NCBI GenBank assembly: GCA_001798165.1
Contig: MGRL01000098.1
Location: 1-35,085 of the forward strand
Origin: Deltaproteobacteria bacterium RIFCSPHIGHO2_02_FULL_43_33
GTDB taxonomy: Bacteria > Desulfobacterota > GWC2-55-46 > UBA9637
Direction: 5' to 3'
Length of the DNA: 35,085 nt
The notes under the pieces: model-generated
Seen by the model: only the letters and a program-made list of their open reading frames with translations
The model's database searches: none
Told to the model about the DNA's origin: nothing
In this document: in pieces, positions 1 to 7,339 of the stretch
Layout: every line of letters starts with the position of its first letter
Position numbering within the stretch: the stretch's first letter is position 1
Translations under genes and position numbers: made by a program

Positions 1-741
1 GCCATTGGTAAAAATAATGTAACAGGGGTATTTATGCCGTCGCAGTATTCTTCAAAGGCAAGCAAAGAAGATGCAGAGGCGCTTGCAAAAAATCTTGGCA
101 TTGAATTGTTGACAGTGCCGATACAAAATATTTTTCAAGACTATTTAAAAACATTGTCGCCTGCCTTTAGAAAGAAAAAGCCTGATGTGACAGAAGAGAA
201 CATACAGGCAAGGATAAGAGGGAATATACTTATGGCGATTTCCAATAAATTCGGCTGGCTTGTCCTGACAACAGGCAACAAGAGCGAGATGAGCGTCGGC
301 TATGCAACCCTTTACGGGGATATGGCAGGCGGCTTCGCTGTTATAAAGGATGTGCCAAAGACGCTTGTATATAAATTGGCTGAATACCGGAATGGAGTTC
401 GGGGTTCGGAGTTCGGAGTTCGGAGTAAGAACTTCATAATCCCTGAAAGGGTTTTGACAAAGGCCCCCACGGCTGAGTTAAGACCAAATCAGACAGACCA
501 GGATATACTTCCGCCGTATGATATGCTGGATGACATCTTAAAGGCATATGTGGAGTATGACAAGAGCTTTGCCGAGATTATGGAGATGGGTTTTGGCAAG
601 GAGACTGTCAGGAAGGTTATAAGGATGGTTGATAAATCAGAATACAAGAGGCGCCAGTCCCCGCCCGGTGTTAAGATTACACCCCGGGCATTAGGTAAGG
701 ACAGGAGGATGCCGATAACGAATAGATACGAAAGCTATTAA
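1..741 (+). CDS. nadE: NAD+ synthetase, C-terminal part (5' truncated by window edge)
   Basis: This is the C-terminal part of the ATP-dependent NAD+ synthetase that amidates nicotinic acid adenine dinucleotide. Frame 1 is open from base 1 and already reads family sequence ([13 protein letters not shown]) before the ORF-track ATG at 34, so that ATG is internal and the true start lies outside the window. Visible family blocks are the [18 protein letters not shown] segment, [15 protein letters not shown], the [16 protein letters not shown] block and a C-terminal [14 protein letters not shown]. The P-loop SGGxDS motif lies upstream of the window. Between YRN and IIPERV there are about 14 extra residues ([14 protein letters not shown]) coded by a tandem TTCGGAG repeat, where the family normally has only a few residues. 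The assignment is secure. Whether the repeat-bearing protein is fully active cannot be judged. Confidence 0.93.
   Translation, partial: AIGKNNVTGVFMPSQYSSKASKEDAEALAKNLGIELLTVPIQNIFQDYLKTLSPAFRKKKPDVTEENIQARIRGNILMAISNKFGWLVLTTGNKSEMSVGYATLYGDMAGGFAVIKDVPKTLVYKLAEYRNGVRGSEFGVRSKNFIIPERVLTKAPTAELRPNQTDQDILPPYDMLDDILKAYVEYDKSFAEIMEMGFGKETVRKVIRMVDKSEYKRRQSPPGVKITPRALGKDRRMPITNRYESY
394..434 (+). repeat. In-frame TTCGGAG tandem repeat inside nadE
   Basis: Four to five copies of a 7-base unit GGAGTTC/GGGGTTC lie head to tail and stay in the nadE reading frame. They encode the residues absent from the family consensus between YRN and IIPERV. Confidence 0.8.
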
Positions 742-753
742 ATTTACAAACAC

Positions 754-805
754 AGGTTGAGGCTTAGGTTAAGGTTAAGTATGTTCTCAACCTCAGCCTT
801 AACCT
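754..805. terminator. Imperfect stem-loop between convergent nadE and trxA
   Basis: The arms 754-770 (AGGTTGAGGCTTAGGTT) and 789-805 (AACCTCAGCCTTAACCT) pair at 15 of 17 positions. The hairpin sits between two converging genes and ends four bases from the trxA stop, so a shared bidirectional terminator is likely. There is no strong U-tract. The TTAAGG/TTGAGG units also resemble the short-repeat families found elsewhere in the window. Confidence 0.55.
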
Positions 806-808
806 ATA

Positions 809-1138
809 TTAACCAACCGCCTTTGCTATTAGCCCCTGCACCTGACTCTTAGGTACTGCCCCCACTACCTGGTCAACCACTTCACCTTTCTTAAAGAGTA
901 TCAATGTTGGAATGCCGCGAACGCCGTATCTTCCCGGTGTCGCCGGATTTTCATCCACATTCATCTTTGCTACCTTCAACTTTCCGCTGTATGTCTCTGC
1001 CATCTCATCGACAATCGGGGCAATTGCCCTGCACGGGGCGCACCAAGTAGCCCAAAAATCCACAAGAACCGGCGTATCTGATTTTAAAACCTCCAAGTCA
1101 AATGATTTGTCAGTAACATGTAAAACCTTTTCGGACAT
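809..1138 (-). CDS. trxA: Thioredoxin
   Basis: Small cytoplasmic disulfide reductase of 109 residues, a normal length for the family. The active site is WCAPC (Cys33, Cys36), with Ala where many thioredoxins have Gly. The cis-proline motif GIPT and the LILFKKGE strand follow as expected. I take the ATG at 1138 (MSEKVLHV) because AAGGAGG lies about ten bases upstream. The 23 extra residues in the ORF track ([10 protein letters not shown]...) do not resemble thioredoxin. It is transcribed towards nadE and looks monocistronic. Confidence 0.93.
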   Translation of the reverse strand: MSEKVLHVTDKSFDLEVLKSDTPVLVDFWATWCAPCRAIAPIVDEMAETYSGKLKVAKMNVDENPATPGRYGVRGIPTLILFKKGEVVDQVVGAVPKSQVQGLIAKAVG

Positions 1139-1282
1139 TTTCCCTTGCCTCCTTGATGTAAAAAGATTTTTGGATAAAAAGTTAATGTTAATATTTCTTA
1201 GAATCACTTATATTGTAATACTCCTTTAACTTGTTTTTCGCAATATTAAAACAAGGCATTGTGGTTGTCAACTATTTTATTA

Positions 1283-1311
1283 TTGACACCCATTGCTTTA
1301 GAGTATATTAT
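1283..1311 (+). promoter_or_regulatory. Sigma-70-type promoter for gmhA
   Basis: TTGACA at 1283-1288 and TATTAT at 1306-1311 are separated by 17 bases. The predicted transcript would start near 1318, about 20 bases ahead of the gmhA ATG at 1337. The spacing and both hexamers are close to consensus. Confidence 0.7.
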
Positions 1312-1336
1312 TTTTTCAAACTTATCGGAGATTTAT

Positions 1337-1921
1337 ATGAAGGATATCATTACAAGGAGTTATAAAGATAGCATCAATGTCAAAGAGGCATTTTTTAAAC
1401 AAAATTTGCCCTTAATTATGCAGACAGCAGAGGTTATTGCTGATGCATTCAAGGCAGGCAATAAATTGCTCCTCTGTGGAAACGGCGGCAGCGCCGCAGA
1501 TGCCCAGCATCTTGCAGCAGAGTTTGTAAACAGGTTTATGATTGAAAGACCGCCGTTGCCTGCGGTTGCGCTTTCTACCGATACCTCCATCTTAACCAGT
1601 ATAGGAAATGATTACAGCTTTGACCAGATATTTTTAAAGCAGATAAAGGCAATTGGCAAAGAGGGGGATGTTTTACTGGCTATATCCACAAGCGGTGAAT
1701 CAAAGAATGTGATTATGGCAGTAAAGACAGCCAGGGATATGGGTATAAAGACCATTGGCTTGACCGGCAAGAGCGGCGGCAAGATGGCAAAGATGGTGGA
1801 CATACTCTTGAATGTGGATGCTAATATTACTGCAAGGGTTCAGGAGGTTCATATTACTATTGGGCATATAATCTGTGAACTGATTGACCATATCCTTTTT
1901 CAGCAAGGTGGTAAGGATTAA
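1337..1921 (+). CDS. gmhA: Phosphoheptose isomerase
   Basis: Converts sedoheptulose 7-phosphate to D-glycero-D-manno-heptose 7-phosphate, the first step of ADP-heptose synthesis for the LPS inner core. It is a single SIS domain of 194 residues, the usual length. The CGNGGSAADAQHLAAEF phosphosugar-binding block, the ISTSGESKNV loop and the C-terminal QEVHITIGHIICELID helix are characteristic. I choose the ATG at 1337 because the product then matches GmhA length and CGGAG lies just upstream; the ORF-track start at 1259 lies inside the promoter. The next gene begins three bases after this stop, so the two are probably co-transcribed. The presence of gmhA implies a Gram-negative envelope. Confidence 0.9.
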   Translation: MKDIITRSYKDSINVKEAFFKQNLPLIMQTAEVIADAFKAGNKLLLCGNGGSAADAQHLAAEFVNRFMIERPPLPAVALSTDTSILTSIGNDYSFDQIFLKQIKAIGKEGDVLLAISTSGESKNVIMAVKTARDMGIKTIGLTGKSGGKMAKMVDILLNVDANITARVQEVHITIGHIICELIDHILFQQGGKD

Positions 1922-1923
1922 GA

Positions 1924-2874
1924 ATGAAATTCAAGCCCATCTCTTCATCAAAACTTAAGACCTATTCCATAAAAACCAGAAAAAGCAAGGTTACTGTCAA
2001 TGATTTTGCGAAACCCTTCACGCAAGACAGCGCCTTCAAGGACTTCTTAAACTCGCTTCCCAATATACTCGCAGCGCAGAATCTAAAAGAGATTGCATCT
2101 AAGATTGTTGACGCGCATAAAAACAATAAGACCGTTGTAGTCGGCATTGGCGCCCATGTAATAAAAGTAGGATTAAGCCCTGTTATCATTGATTTAATGG
2201 AGATGGGAGTTATAAATGCCGTTGCAATGAACGGCGCATGTATTGTCCATGACTTCGAGAGCGCCTATGCAGGCATGACATCAGAGGATGTGGATGCAGA
2301 GATTGGCAAGGGCGAATTCGGCATGGCAGAAGAAACAGGGAAATTATTAAATGGCGCCATAAAAAACGGTGTTAAAAAAGGCTGGGGTATTGGTAGGTCA
2401 GTTGGAGAACTCATAAATAAATCAAAATATCCGTATAGAGATTTAAGCATTCTTGCAGCAGGCGCAATGCTTGGTATACCTGTAACTGTCCATGTTGCAA
2501 TAGGCACGGATATAATTCATATCCATCCGCAGATGGACGGCAAGGCAACAGGGGAGGGGAGCCATAGGGATTTTAAACTCTTTGCAGGAGTTGTGGCAAA
2601 TCTTGAAGGTGGGGTTTACCTCAATATCGGTTCTGCCGTGCTTTTACCAGAGGTATTTTTAAAGGCATTAACCCTCGTAAGAAATGTTGGGTATAAGGTT
2701 AAAAACTTCACAACAGTAAATATGGATTTTATCCAGCACTATAGGCCATTAACAAATGTTGTGAGAAGGCCCACAAAAGAAGGTGGCAGAGGCTATACCC
2801 TTACAGGCCACCACGAAATAATGGTGCCGCTTTTGGCAGGGGCGATAAAGGAGGGGTTGGGTAGACATGTTTAA
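1924..2874 (+). CDS. Deoxyhypusine-synthase-like conserved protein (role unknown)
   Basis: A 316-residue cytoplasmic protein with no signal peptide. Its core (VVVGIGAHVIKVGLSPVIIDLMEMG, then AVAMNGACIVHDFE) looks like the Rossmann-type NAD-binding core of the deoxyhypusine synthase superfamily; that resemblance is my inference. Bacteria lack eIF5A hypusination, so the substrate should differ. Its start two bases after gmhA and its TTAAG ribosome site suggest an operon, possibly tied to heptose or envelope metabolism. The last codons (GLGRHV) overlap the start of the downstream nucleotidyltransferase, and a diverged second copy of the gene's 3' end occurs at 3523-3586. The present C-terminus may therefore be a recombinant end. 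Confidence 0.55.
   Translation: MKFKPISSSKLKTYSIKTRKSKVTVNDFAKPFTQDSAFKDFLNSLPNILAAQNLKEIASKIVDAHKNNKTVVVGIGAHVIKVGLSPVIIDLMEMGVINAVAMNGACIVHDFESAYAGMTSEDVDAEIGKGEFGMAEETGKLLNGAIKNGVKKGWGIGRSVGELINKSKYPYRDLSILAAGAMLGIPVTVHVAIGTDIIHIHPQMDGKATGEGSHRDFKLFAGVVANLEGGVYLNIGSAVLLPEVFLKALTLVRNVGYKVKNFTTVNMDFIQHYRPLTNVVRRPTKEGGRGYTLTGHHEIMVPLLAGAIKEGLGRHV
2801..2861 (+). repeat. Copy 1 of 61-bp duplication (3' end of DHS-like gene)
   Basis: Begins TTACAGGCCACCACGA and runs to the end of the conserved coding sequence. It matches 3523-3583 at 52 of 61 positions. The nucleotidyltransferase/HEPN pair lies between the two copies. Confidence 0.85.
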
Positions 2875-3184
2875 GAAACTTACTGATAAGATAATAATAC
2901 AAACACTGAAGAAACACATAGACACATTGAAAAGGTATGGGGTCAAGCGAATAGGACTATTTGGCTCTTTTGTAAGGGGAGAACAAAGAGAAGATAGCGA
3001 CATAGACTTTATTGTAGAATTTGAAACACCTGATTTCGATAACTTCATGGATTTGGCGTTTTATCTTGAAGATTTGTTTGGCAGAAAGGTGGAACTTATA
3101 ACGAATGGAAGTCTAAGCCCTTACATTCAACCTTATATAGAGAAGGAAATTAAATGGTATGAAGCAGAATCTCCCATTTCTTAA
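2867..3184 (+). CDS. MntA-type nucleotidyltransferase antitoxin
   Basis: Minimal nucleotidyltransferase of 105 residues. It carries the family signature GS-X10-DxD: Gly33-Ser34 (GSFVRGE) followed by Asp45-Ile-Asp47. In characterised MntA/HepT systems this enzyme adds AMP to a tyrosine of the HEPN toxin and silences it. Its start overlaps the end of the upstream DHS-like gene and its 3' end overlaps the HEPN gene by 26 bases, so translational coupling is likely. The pair is bracketed by a 61-bp duplication of the upstream gene's end, which marks it as an insertion. The toxin-antitoxin role is inferred from family and pairing. Confidence 0.85.
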   Translation: MFKKLTDKIIIQTLKKHIDTLKRYGVKRIGLFGSFVRGEQREDSDIDFIVEFETPDFDNFMDLAFYLEDLFGRKVELITNGSLSPYIQPYIEKEIKWYEAESPIS

Positions 3185-3509
3185 ACATATCCTTGATGAA
3201 ATAAATTTCTTATTGAAAGAAACCAAAGGATTGGCTTATAAAGATTTTGCCTCCAATGAATTATTAAAGAGAGGATGTACCCGAAGTATTGAAGTTATCG
3301 GCGAAGCAGTTAAAAATATATCTAACGAATTAAAAGAGAAACATAAGGATATTGACTGGAAGAAAATTACTGGAATGCGCGATAAAGTTATTCATTATTA
3401 TTTCGGAGTAAATTGGAATATCGTATGGGATGTGATTCAGAAAAGAATACCCGAACTTAAGCCGAAGATAGAGAAAATCGTTGAAGAAATGGAAGGCCGG
3501 AAAAGTTGA
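3159..3509 (+). CDS. HepT-like HEPN (DUF86) ribonuclease toxin
   Basis: A 116-residue all-helical HEPN protein. It has the DUF86 active-site motif R-X4-H-x-Y as Arg74-DKVI-His79-Tyr-Tyr81, followed by FGVNW. In HepT toxins Arg and His form the RNase centre of a dimer and the Tyr is the target of AMPylation by MntA. The EVIGEA helix upstream is also typical. It overlaps and is coupled to the nucleotidyltransferase gene. All motif residues are present, so the pair looks intact. Which RNA it would cut is unknown. Confidence 0.85.
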   Translation: MKQNLPFLKHILDEINFLLKETKGLAYKDFASNELLKRGCTRSIEVIGEAVKNISNELKEKHKDIDWKKITGMRDKVIHYYFGVNWNIVWDVIQKRIPELKPKIEKIVEEMEGRKS

Positions 3510-3522
3510 AAAACATTGTTCT

Positions 3523-3586
3523 TTACAGGCCACCACGAGGTAATGGTGCCGCTTCTAACAGGGATGATTAAGGAGGGGTTGGAGTA
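3523..3586 (+). pseudogene. Detached, diverged copy of the DHS-like gene 3' end
   Basis: Reads TGHHEVMVPLLTGMIKEGLE and then a TAA stop in the frame that matches the DHS-like C-terminus TGHHEIMVPLLAGAIKEGL. The 61-bp core (3523-3583) differs at nine positions. It has no start and no upstream coding sequence. It is either the original gene end displaced by the cassette or an end carried in by the cassette. Confidence 0.8.
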
Positions 3587-3596
3587 AGTCAACTAG

Positions 3597-3829
3597 CACC
3601 GCCTAAAGGCGGTGGCTTTGAATTCGGCTGTAAGCCGACTAAAGTACTGCAACTGCTTAACCCCTCACCCCAACCCTCTCCCGCAAGGGGAGAGGGAGTT
3701 TTAAACATTTTCCCTCCCTTGATGGGAGGGGATTAAGGGGAGGGTGTGCTTTTGCATCTTGATGCTTGAACTAAAATCTTCGCCTAAAGGCGAGGGTTTT
3801 TCTCCCATTCCCCGAGGGGGACAATAAAA
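3597..3829. repeat. Non-coding stretch packed with hairpin repeats
   Basis: Contains a perfect palindrome CACCGCC-TAAA-GGCGGTG (3597-3614), CGGCTGTAAGCCG (near 3625), a CCCTCTCC/GGGGAGAGGG hairpin (3672-3698), CCCTCCC-TTGAT-GGGAGGG (3712-3730) and TCGCC-TAAA-GGCGA followed by GGGTTTTT (3780-3801). The last could act as an intrinsic terminator. Relatives of the CCCTC hairpins recur at 33.0-33.2 kb, 26.4 kb and inside cobD and cooS. No gene is seen here. Confidence 0.7.
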
Positions 3830-4747
3830 ATGGCCATATATTCAATAAAAAACAGAAAATTGAGTTTCATTGAAGAGATTAATTTCAAATTAGAAAAAGA
3901 TATTCAAGAAATATGCGAAGAAAATCTTAATCAATTGTTTGGATTGCAAATAGTAAGATCACAATTGGCCTTTCAGAATTTTAGGATAGATACCCTTGCA
4001 TTTGACCCTAAAGTGAAGTCTTTTATGGTGATCGAATATAAAAAGGATAAAAATTTTAGCGTTATAGACCAAGGATACGCCTATCTTTCTTTACTACTCA
4101 ACAATAAAGCTGATTTCATCCTTGAATATAATGAGAATTGCAAGGCATCGTTAAGAAAGAACGACATAGACTGGTCGCAAACAAAAATTATATTCATTTC
4201 CCCTTCTTTTACTCCTTACCAAGTTCAATCGATAAATTTTAAGGATTTACCTATAGAACTCTGGGAGATTAAAAGGTATGCAAATGATGCTGTAACTTTT
4301 GAACAAATCCAGCCTTTAGGTGCAACCGAATCAATAAAAACAATTTCTAAAGGAGACAAGATTATTGAGGGTGTAAACAGGGAAGTCAGAGTATATACCG
4401 AAGATGATCATTTGGCTGAAATTTCATACGAGATCAAAGAATTATATGACAAATTTAAAATATCTTTATTGGCTATAGGTAATGACATTAAAATGAAGCC
4501 GACCAAATGGTATATCGGGTTTTTAAGCAAAACAAATTTCGTTGATATGCATATTCAGAAAAAAGCCCTGAAAATTTGGTTAAATTTGAGAATAGGTGAA
4601 TTGGATGATCCAAAAGGATTGTCCAGAGATGTTTCTAATATTGGTCATTGGGGAAATGGAGATTATGAAATACAGGTTAGCAATGATGAGAATATTGATT
4701 ATATTATAAGTTTGGCCAAACAGTCATATAAGAAAAACTCAGTTTAA
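3830..4747 (+). CDS. NucS-like nuclease/DUF5655 (COG3586-type) protein
   Basis: A 305-residue soluble protein. The N-terminal half looks like a PD-(D/E)XK fold: Asp54 in RIDTLAF, then Glu69-Tyr-Lys71 in VIEYKK, matching a D-X14-ExK pattern. The C-terminal part (KFKISLLAIGNDIKMKPTKWYIGF onward) resembles the DUF5655 domain that often follows such modules. Family members are annotated loosely as predicted transport proteins, but the motif suggests DNA binding or cleavage. GAGGGGG precedes the ATG. It sits alone between hairpin repeats and a toxin-antitoxin remnant, consistent with an accessory or defence gene. No partner methylase or helicase is present. Confidence 0.6.
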   Translation: MAIYSIKNRKLSFIEEINFKLEKDIQEICEENLNQLFGLQIVRSQLAFQNFRIDTLAFDPKVKSFMVIEYKKDKNFSVIDQGYAYLSLLLNNKADFILEYNENCKASLRKNDIDWSQTKIIFISPSFTPYQVQSINFKDLPIELWEIKRYANDAVTFEQIQPLGATESIKTISKGDKIIEGVNREVRVYTEDDHLAEISYEIKELYDKFKISLLAIGNDIKMKPTKWYIGFLSKTNFVDMHIQKKALKIWLNLRIGELDDPKGLSRDVSNIGHWGNGDYEIQVSNDENIDYIISLAKQSYKKNSV

Positions 4748-4809
4748 GCTAAAGATAGTATGACTCTGTAGTCTACACATATTATATTTATTAACCATTG
4801 AGATAAACA

Positions 4810-4881
4810 ATGAAAAAGCAGGCTAACACATCCAAACCCTGGTCAGGTCGTTTTACGCAGGAAACAAATAAGCTGGGTGAA
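4810..4881 (+). repeat. Partial duplicate of the argH 5' end
   Basis: Seventy-two bases from the ATG match the argH start at 5291-5362 with 13 differences, several at third codon positions. The duplicated peptide keeps [10 protein letters not shown]. Divergence argues against an assembly duplication. Confidence 0.85.
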
Positions 4882-5193
4882 AAAAATATAGAAAACATAC
4901 TCCATGAATTGAAGCAGGAGTTAAAACGGGTCTATAAAAACAGACTCGTCTCCCTCATCCTCTATGGCTCTTATGCAAGGGGAGAGGCTGGAGCAGACTC
5001 GGACATTGATGTTGTTGTTTTAAAAGGCAATGTTGTGCCTGGTCGTGAAATTGATTGTATGCTGGATATAATAACAGACTTAGGTTTAAAATATAATACG
5101 CTCATATCCATTTATCCTGTATCTGAAAATTCCATGCAATCAGTGAAGAGTCCTCTGCTCTTGAATGTTCATGCAGAAGGAATAAGTATATGA
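4810..5193 (+). CDS. Nucleotidyltransferase fused to a partial argH N-terminus
   Basis: A 127-residue ORF in two parts. Residues 1-24 ([20 protein letters not shown]) copy the first codons of argH, matching 5291-5362 at 59 of 72 bases. From about residue 27 it is a minimal nucleotidyltransferase with Gly53-Ser54, ten residues, then Asp65-Ile-Asp67. The antitoxin domain seems to be translated from an argH start copy. The stop overlaps the ATG of a broken HEPN gene by four bases, as in intact MNT/HEPN pairs. The GSX10DxD motif is intact, but the partner is truncated, so it is probably a decaying cassette. Whether the fused leader is tolerated is unknown. Confidence 0.8.
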   Translation: MKKQANTSKPWSGRFTQETNKLGEKNIENILHELKQELKRVYKNRLVSLILYGSYARGEAGADSDIDVVVLKGNVVPGREIDCMLDIITDLGLKYNTLISIYPVSENSMQSVKSPLLLNVHAEGISI

Positions 5194-5277
5194 GAGAGAT
5201 TAAAAATCTATTGGCTCGCTCTCAAAGATATTGTTTCAGTATCACAATATTTGACAAAACAAGGTTTTGACATATAA
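5190..5277 (+). pseudogene. Truncated, frameshifted HEPN gene remnant
   Basis: The ATG at 5190 overlaps the upstream stop (ATGA). It reads MREIKNLLARSQRY, the usual start of HEPN partners of MNT enzymes, then hits a stop at 5268. A frame change after RSQRY gives [14 protein letters not shown] with a stop at 5275, restoring HEPN-like sequence. The gene then ends abruptly at the argH leader, so most of the domain is missing. It is too short for the ORF track. Confidence 0.65.
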
Positions 5278-5290
5278 AAGAGGTTTCTAT

Positions 5291-6682
5291 ATGAAAAAAC
5301 AAACCATTTCATCCAAACCATGGTCAGGCCGTTTTACGCAGGGAACAAATAAACTTGTTGAAGAGTTCAATGCCTCCATCTCCTTTGATAAGCGGTTATA
5401 TAAGCATGACATCATGGGTTCTATTGCCCATGCGAAGATGCTGACAAAGGTTGGTATTATTAAAAAGAGAGAGGCAGAGAGGATTATCTCAGGCCTTAAG
5501 GCCATTGAGAAAGAAATTGAGGCAGGTAAATTTAGATTTACATCGGATATGGAGGACATCCATATGGCAATTGAAAAGAGGCTTATTGAAAAGACAGGCC
5601 CTGTTGGCGGAAAATTGCATACTGCAAGGAGCAGGAACGACCAAGTGGCGCTCGATGTGAGGTTATATTTAAGAGATGAGGTTAAAGAGACCCAGGGATT
5701 GATAAGGGGTTTGCAGCAATCTCTTGTAGATGTTGCAAAGAAGAATCTTGGCTGTATAATGCCTGGCTATACCCATTTACAAAGGGCTCAGCCGATTTTA
5801 TTCAGCCATCATCTGCTTGCATATTATGAAATGTTGAAGCGGGATTATGAAAGGTTTGAGGACTGCTTTAAACGTGTAAATGTCATGCCTCTGGGCGCAG
5901 GCGCACTGGCAGGAAGCCCGTATCCACTGGACAGGGATTTTGTTGCAAAAGAGTTAGGTTTTTCAAAGCCCACAGATAACAGTCTTGACTCTGTAAGCGA
6001 CAGGGATTTTTGCATAGAGTTTTGCGGCGCTGCGTCAATTATTATGATGCATTTGAGCAGATTGAGCGAAGAACTTATTTTATGGTCTTCTCAGGAATTT
6101 GGTTTTGTTGAGTTGTCTGATGCATTTTCCACAGGTTCATCCATAATGCCGCAGAAAAAGAATCCTGATGTGCCAGAGTTGGTAAGGGGAAAGACAGGAA
6201 GGGTCTACGGAAATCTTTTGTCTTTACTAACAACAATGAAGGCTCTGCCGCTTGCGTATAATAAAGACATGCAGGAGGACAAAGAGGCATTATTTGATAC
6301 GATAGATACTGTGAAGGATTGTCTAAAGGTTTTTCCTCCCATGTTGCAGATGATGCAGATAAATAAACAGAGAATGCTTGATGCAACCAAGAAAGGTTTT
6401 CTTACTGCAACCGATGTGGCAGACTATCTTGTTAAAAAAGGTGTTCCGTTTCGTGAGAGCCATCATATTGTCGGCAGGATTGTTGCCTATTGCATTAAAA
6501 ATAAAAAGGTGTTGGAAGATTTGCCTTTGAGGGAATGGAAGGGATTTTCTAAAGTTTTTGATGACAGGATAAAAAAGGTAATCTCTGTAGAGTCGTCAGT
6601 CAACAGCAGAAAGTTAAAAGGCGGGACAGCATTGGAATCAGTCAAAAAGAGATTGAAGGAGATAGAGAGGGAGATAAAATGA
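5291..6682 (+). CDS. argH: Argininosuccinate lyase
   Basis: Cleaves argininosuccinate to arginine and fumarate in the last step of arginine synthesis. It is a 463-residue cytoplasmic homotetramer subunit of the fumarase/aspartase superfamily, full length. The signature [12 protein letters not shown] is intact, as are HTARSRNDQ and the [10 protein letters not shown] block. I take the ATG at 5291 (MKKQTISS); the ORF-track extension MTYKRGFY lies in the HEPN remnant. AGAGG lies upstream. The next gene starts inside its stop codon (ATGA). A diverged copy of its first 24 codons lies 480 bases upstream with an inserted antitoxin gene between. The host gene itself is undamaged. Confidence 0.95.
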   Translation: MKKQTISSKPWSGRFTQGTNKLVEEFNASISFDKRLYKHDIMGSIAHAKMLTKVGIIKKREAERIISGLKAIEKEIEAGKFRFTSDMEDIHMAIEKRLIEKTGPVGGKLHTARSRNDQVALDVRLYLRDEVKETQGLIRGLQQSLVDVAKKNLGCIMPGYTHLQRAQPILFSHHLLAYYEMLKRDYERFEDCFKRVNVMPLGAGALAGSPYPLDRDFVAKELGFSKPTDNSLDSVSDRDFCIEFCGAASIIMMHLSRLSEELILWSSQEFGFVELSDAFSTGSSIMPQKKNPDVPELVRGKTGRVYGNLLSLLTTMKALPLAYNKDMQEDKEALFDTIDTVKDCLKVFPPMLQMMQINKQRMLDATKKGFLTATDVADYLVKKGVPFRESHHIVGRIVAYCIKNKKVLEDLPLREWKGFSKVFDDRIKKVISVESSVNSRKLKGGTALESVKKRLKEIEREIK

Positions 6683-7032
6683 CAGAAGCCAGGAGTCAGG
6701 AGCTTGCCCCCGCAGGCTTTAAGCAGGGGTCAGGAGTCAGCAAAAGGACTGAAACGGAGAATGGGAGAAACGGAGAAAGGGGGAAAAATCTTTCGCCGAT
6801 TCGCCGATTCACCGATTCACCGATTCGTTTTTCATTTTTACTGCTGCTTACTGCTTACTGTTTACTGTTCACTGTAACAACCGGTTGCGGCAAAAAGGCG
6901 CCGCCAAAACCGCCGCAGGAGACGGCATTGGTAAAAATTACAAAAAAAATTGATAAGGCAAGAAGAATGAGAGGGCTTGCCCTGAGAAAACAGGATAAGG
7001 CCATGAGGGAAGGACAATATGAAGAAACATGA
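6679..7032 (+). CDS. Small LptM-like lipoprotein with repeat-derived leader
   Basis: A 117-residue predicted lipoprotein. Residues 51-69 form a hydrophobic segment ([19 protein letters not shown]) ending in a lipobox before Cys70; the mature start [10 protein letters not shown] matches the small LptM/YifL-type lipoprotein often found between argH and lysA. The start overlaps the argH stop by four bases. The roughly 50 residues before the hydrophobic segment are unusual. They are coded by a 51-bp repeat shared with cooS, then GGAGAAACGG units and CCGATTCA tandem units, and the hydrophobic segment itself contains CTTACTG tandem units. Export with so long an n-region is uncertain. Confidence 0.65.
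   Translation: MTEARSQELAPAGFKQGSGVSKRTETENGRNGERGKNLSPIRRFTDSPIRFSFLLLLTAYCLLFTVTTGCGKKAPPKPPQETALVKITKKIDKARRMRGLALRKQDKAMREGQYEET
6690..6740 (+). repeat. 51-bp AGGAGTCAG hairpin repeat (copy in lipoprotein gene)
   Basis: Matches 11674-11724 in cooS at 48 of 51 bases and is read in the same frame there (RSQE-x-APAGFKQG). It contains an inner CCCC-TGC/GCA-GGGG hairpin. Confidence 0.85.
6792..6878 (+). repeat. CCGATTCA and TTACTG tandem units coding a signal peptide region
   Basis: The 8-base unit CCGATTC(A/G) is repeated about four times (6795-6827). It is followed by CTTACTG/TTTACTG/TTCACTG units at 6847-6874, which encode the hydrophobic core next to the lipobox. Confidence 0.7.
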
Positions 7033-7339
7033 GTTGGACAAAATATCCATCGGCTTTACGGATATTGTAAAAAGTAAATTGAAACCGCATTTAAAAAAGA
7101 TAATCTTGTTTGGCTCTCATGCAAGAGGCGATTTCAAAGAAGGTTCGGATTATGATTTTCTTCTCGTTGTAGACAAGAGAGAGAAGGATATTCAGGAGAT
7201 AGTTCTTGATGCGTCTGTTGAAATAATGAACAAATATTATGCCTTGATTGCCTGCATCGTTTGCGATGAAAAGGAATGGGAGAGGAAAAAGCGGTTTCCC
7301 ATCGGGCTCAATATATTAAAAGAGGGGATTGAGTTATGA
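7019..7339 (+). CDS. MNT-type nucleotidyltransferase antitoxin
   Basis: A 106-residue minimal nucleotidyltransferase with Gly32-Ser33 (GSHARGD), ten residues, then Asp44-Tyr-Asp46. Its ATG overlaps the end of the lipoprotein gene by 14 bases, and its stop overlaps the HEPN start (ATGA). It is a different sequence type from the pairs at 2867 and 4810, so the three are not recent tandem copies. The pair separates the lipoprotein gene from lysA, which are neighbours in many related genomes. By family it is expected to neutralise the adjacent HEPN protein by nucleotidylation. Confidence 0.82.
   Translation: MKKHELDKISIGFTDIVKSKLKPHLKKIILFGSHARGDFKEGSDYDFLLVVDKREKDIQEIVLDASVEIMNKYYALIACIVCDEKEWERKKRFPIGLNILKEGIEL

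Noticed and set aside
394-434. CRISPR array or satellite
   Set aside because: The tandem units here and at 6792, 25768 and 27270 are 7-9 bases long without spacers; no repeat-spacer pattern or cas gene exists in the window.
912-1229. Plus-strand ORF over trxA
   Set aside because: It is antisense to a clear thioredoxin gene and its product has no family character.
4810-5362. Assembly artefact as the cause of the argH duplication
   Set aside because: The two copies differ at 13 of 72 bases, mostly in synonymous positions, which an assembly duplication would not create. Read-level checking would still be useful.
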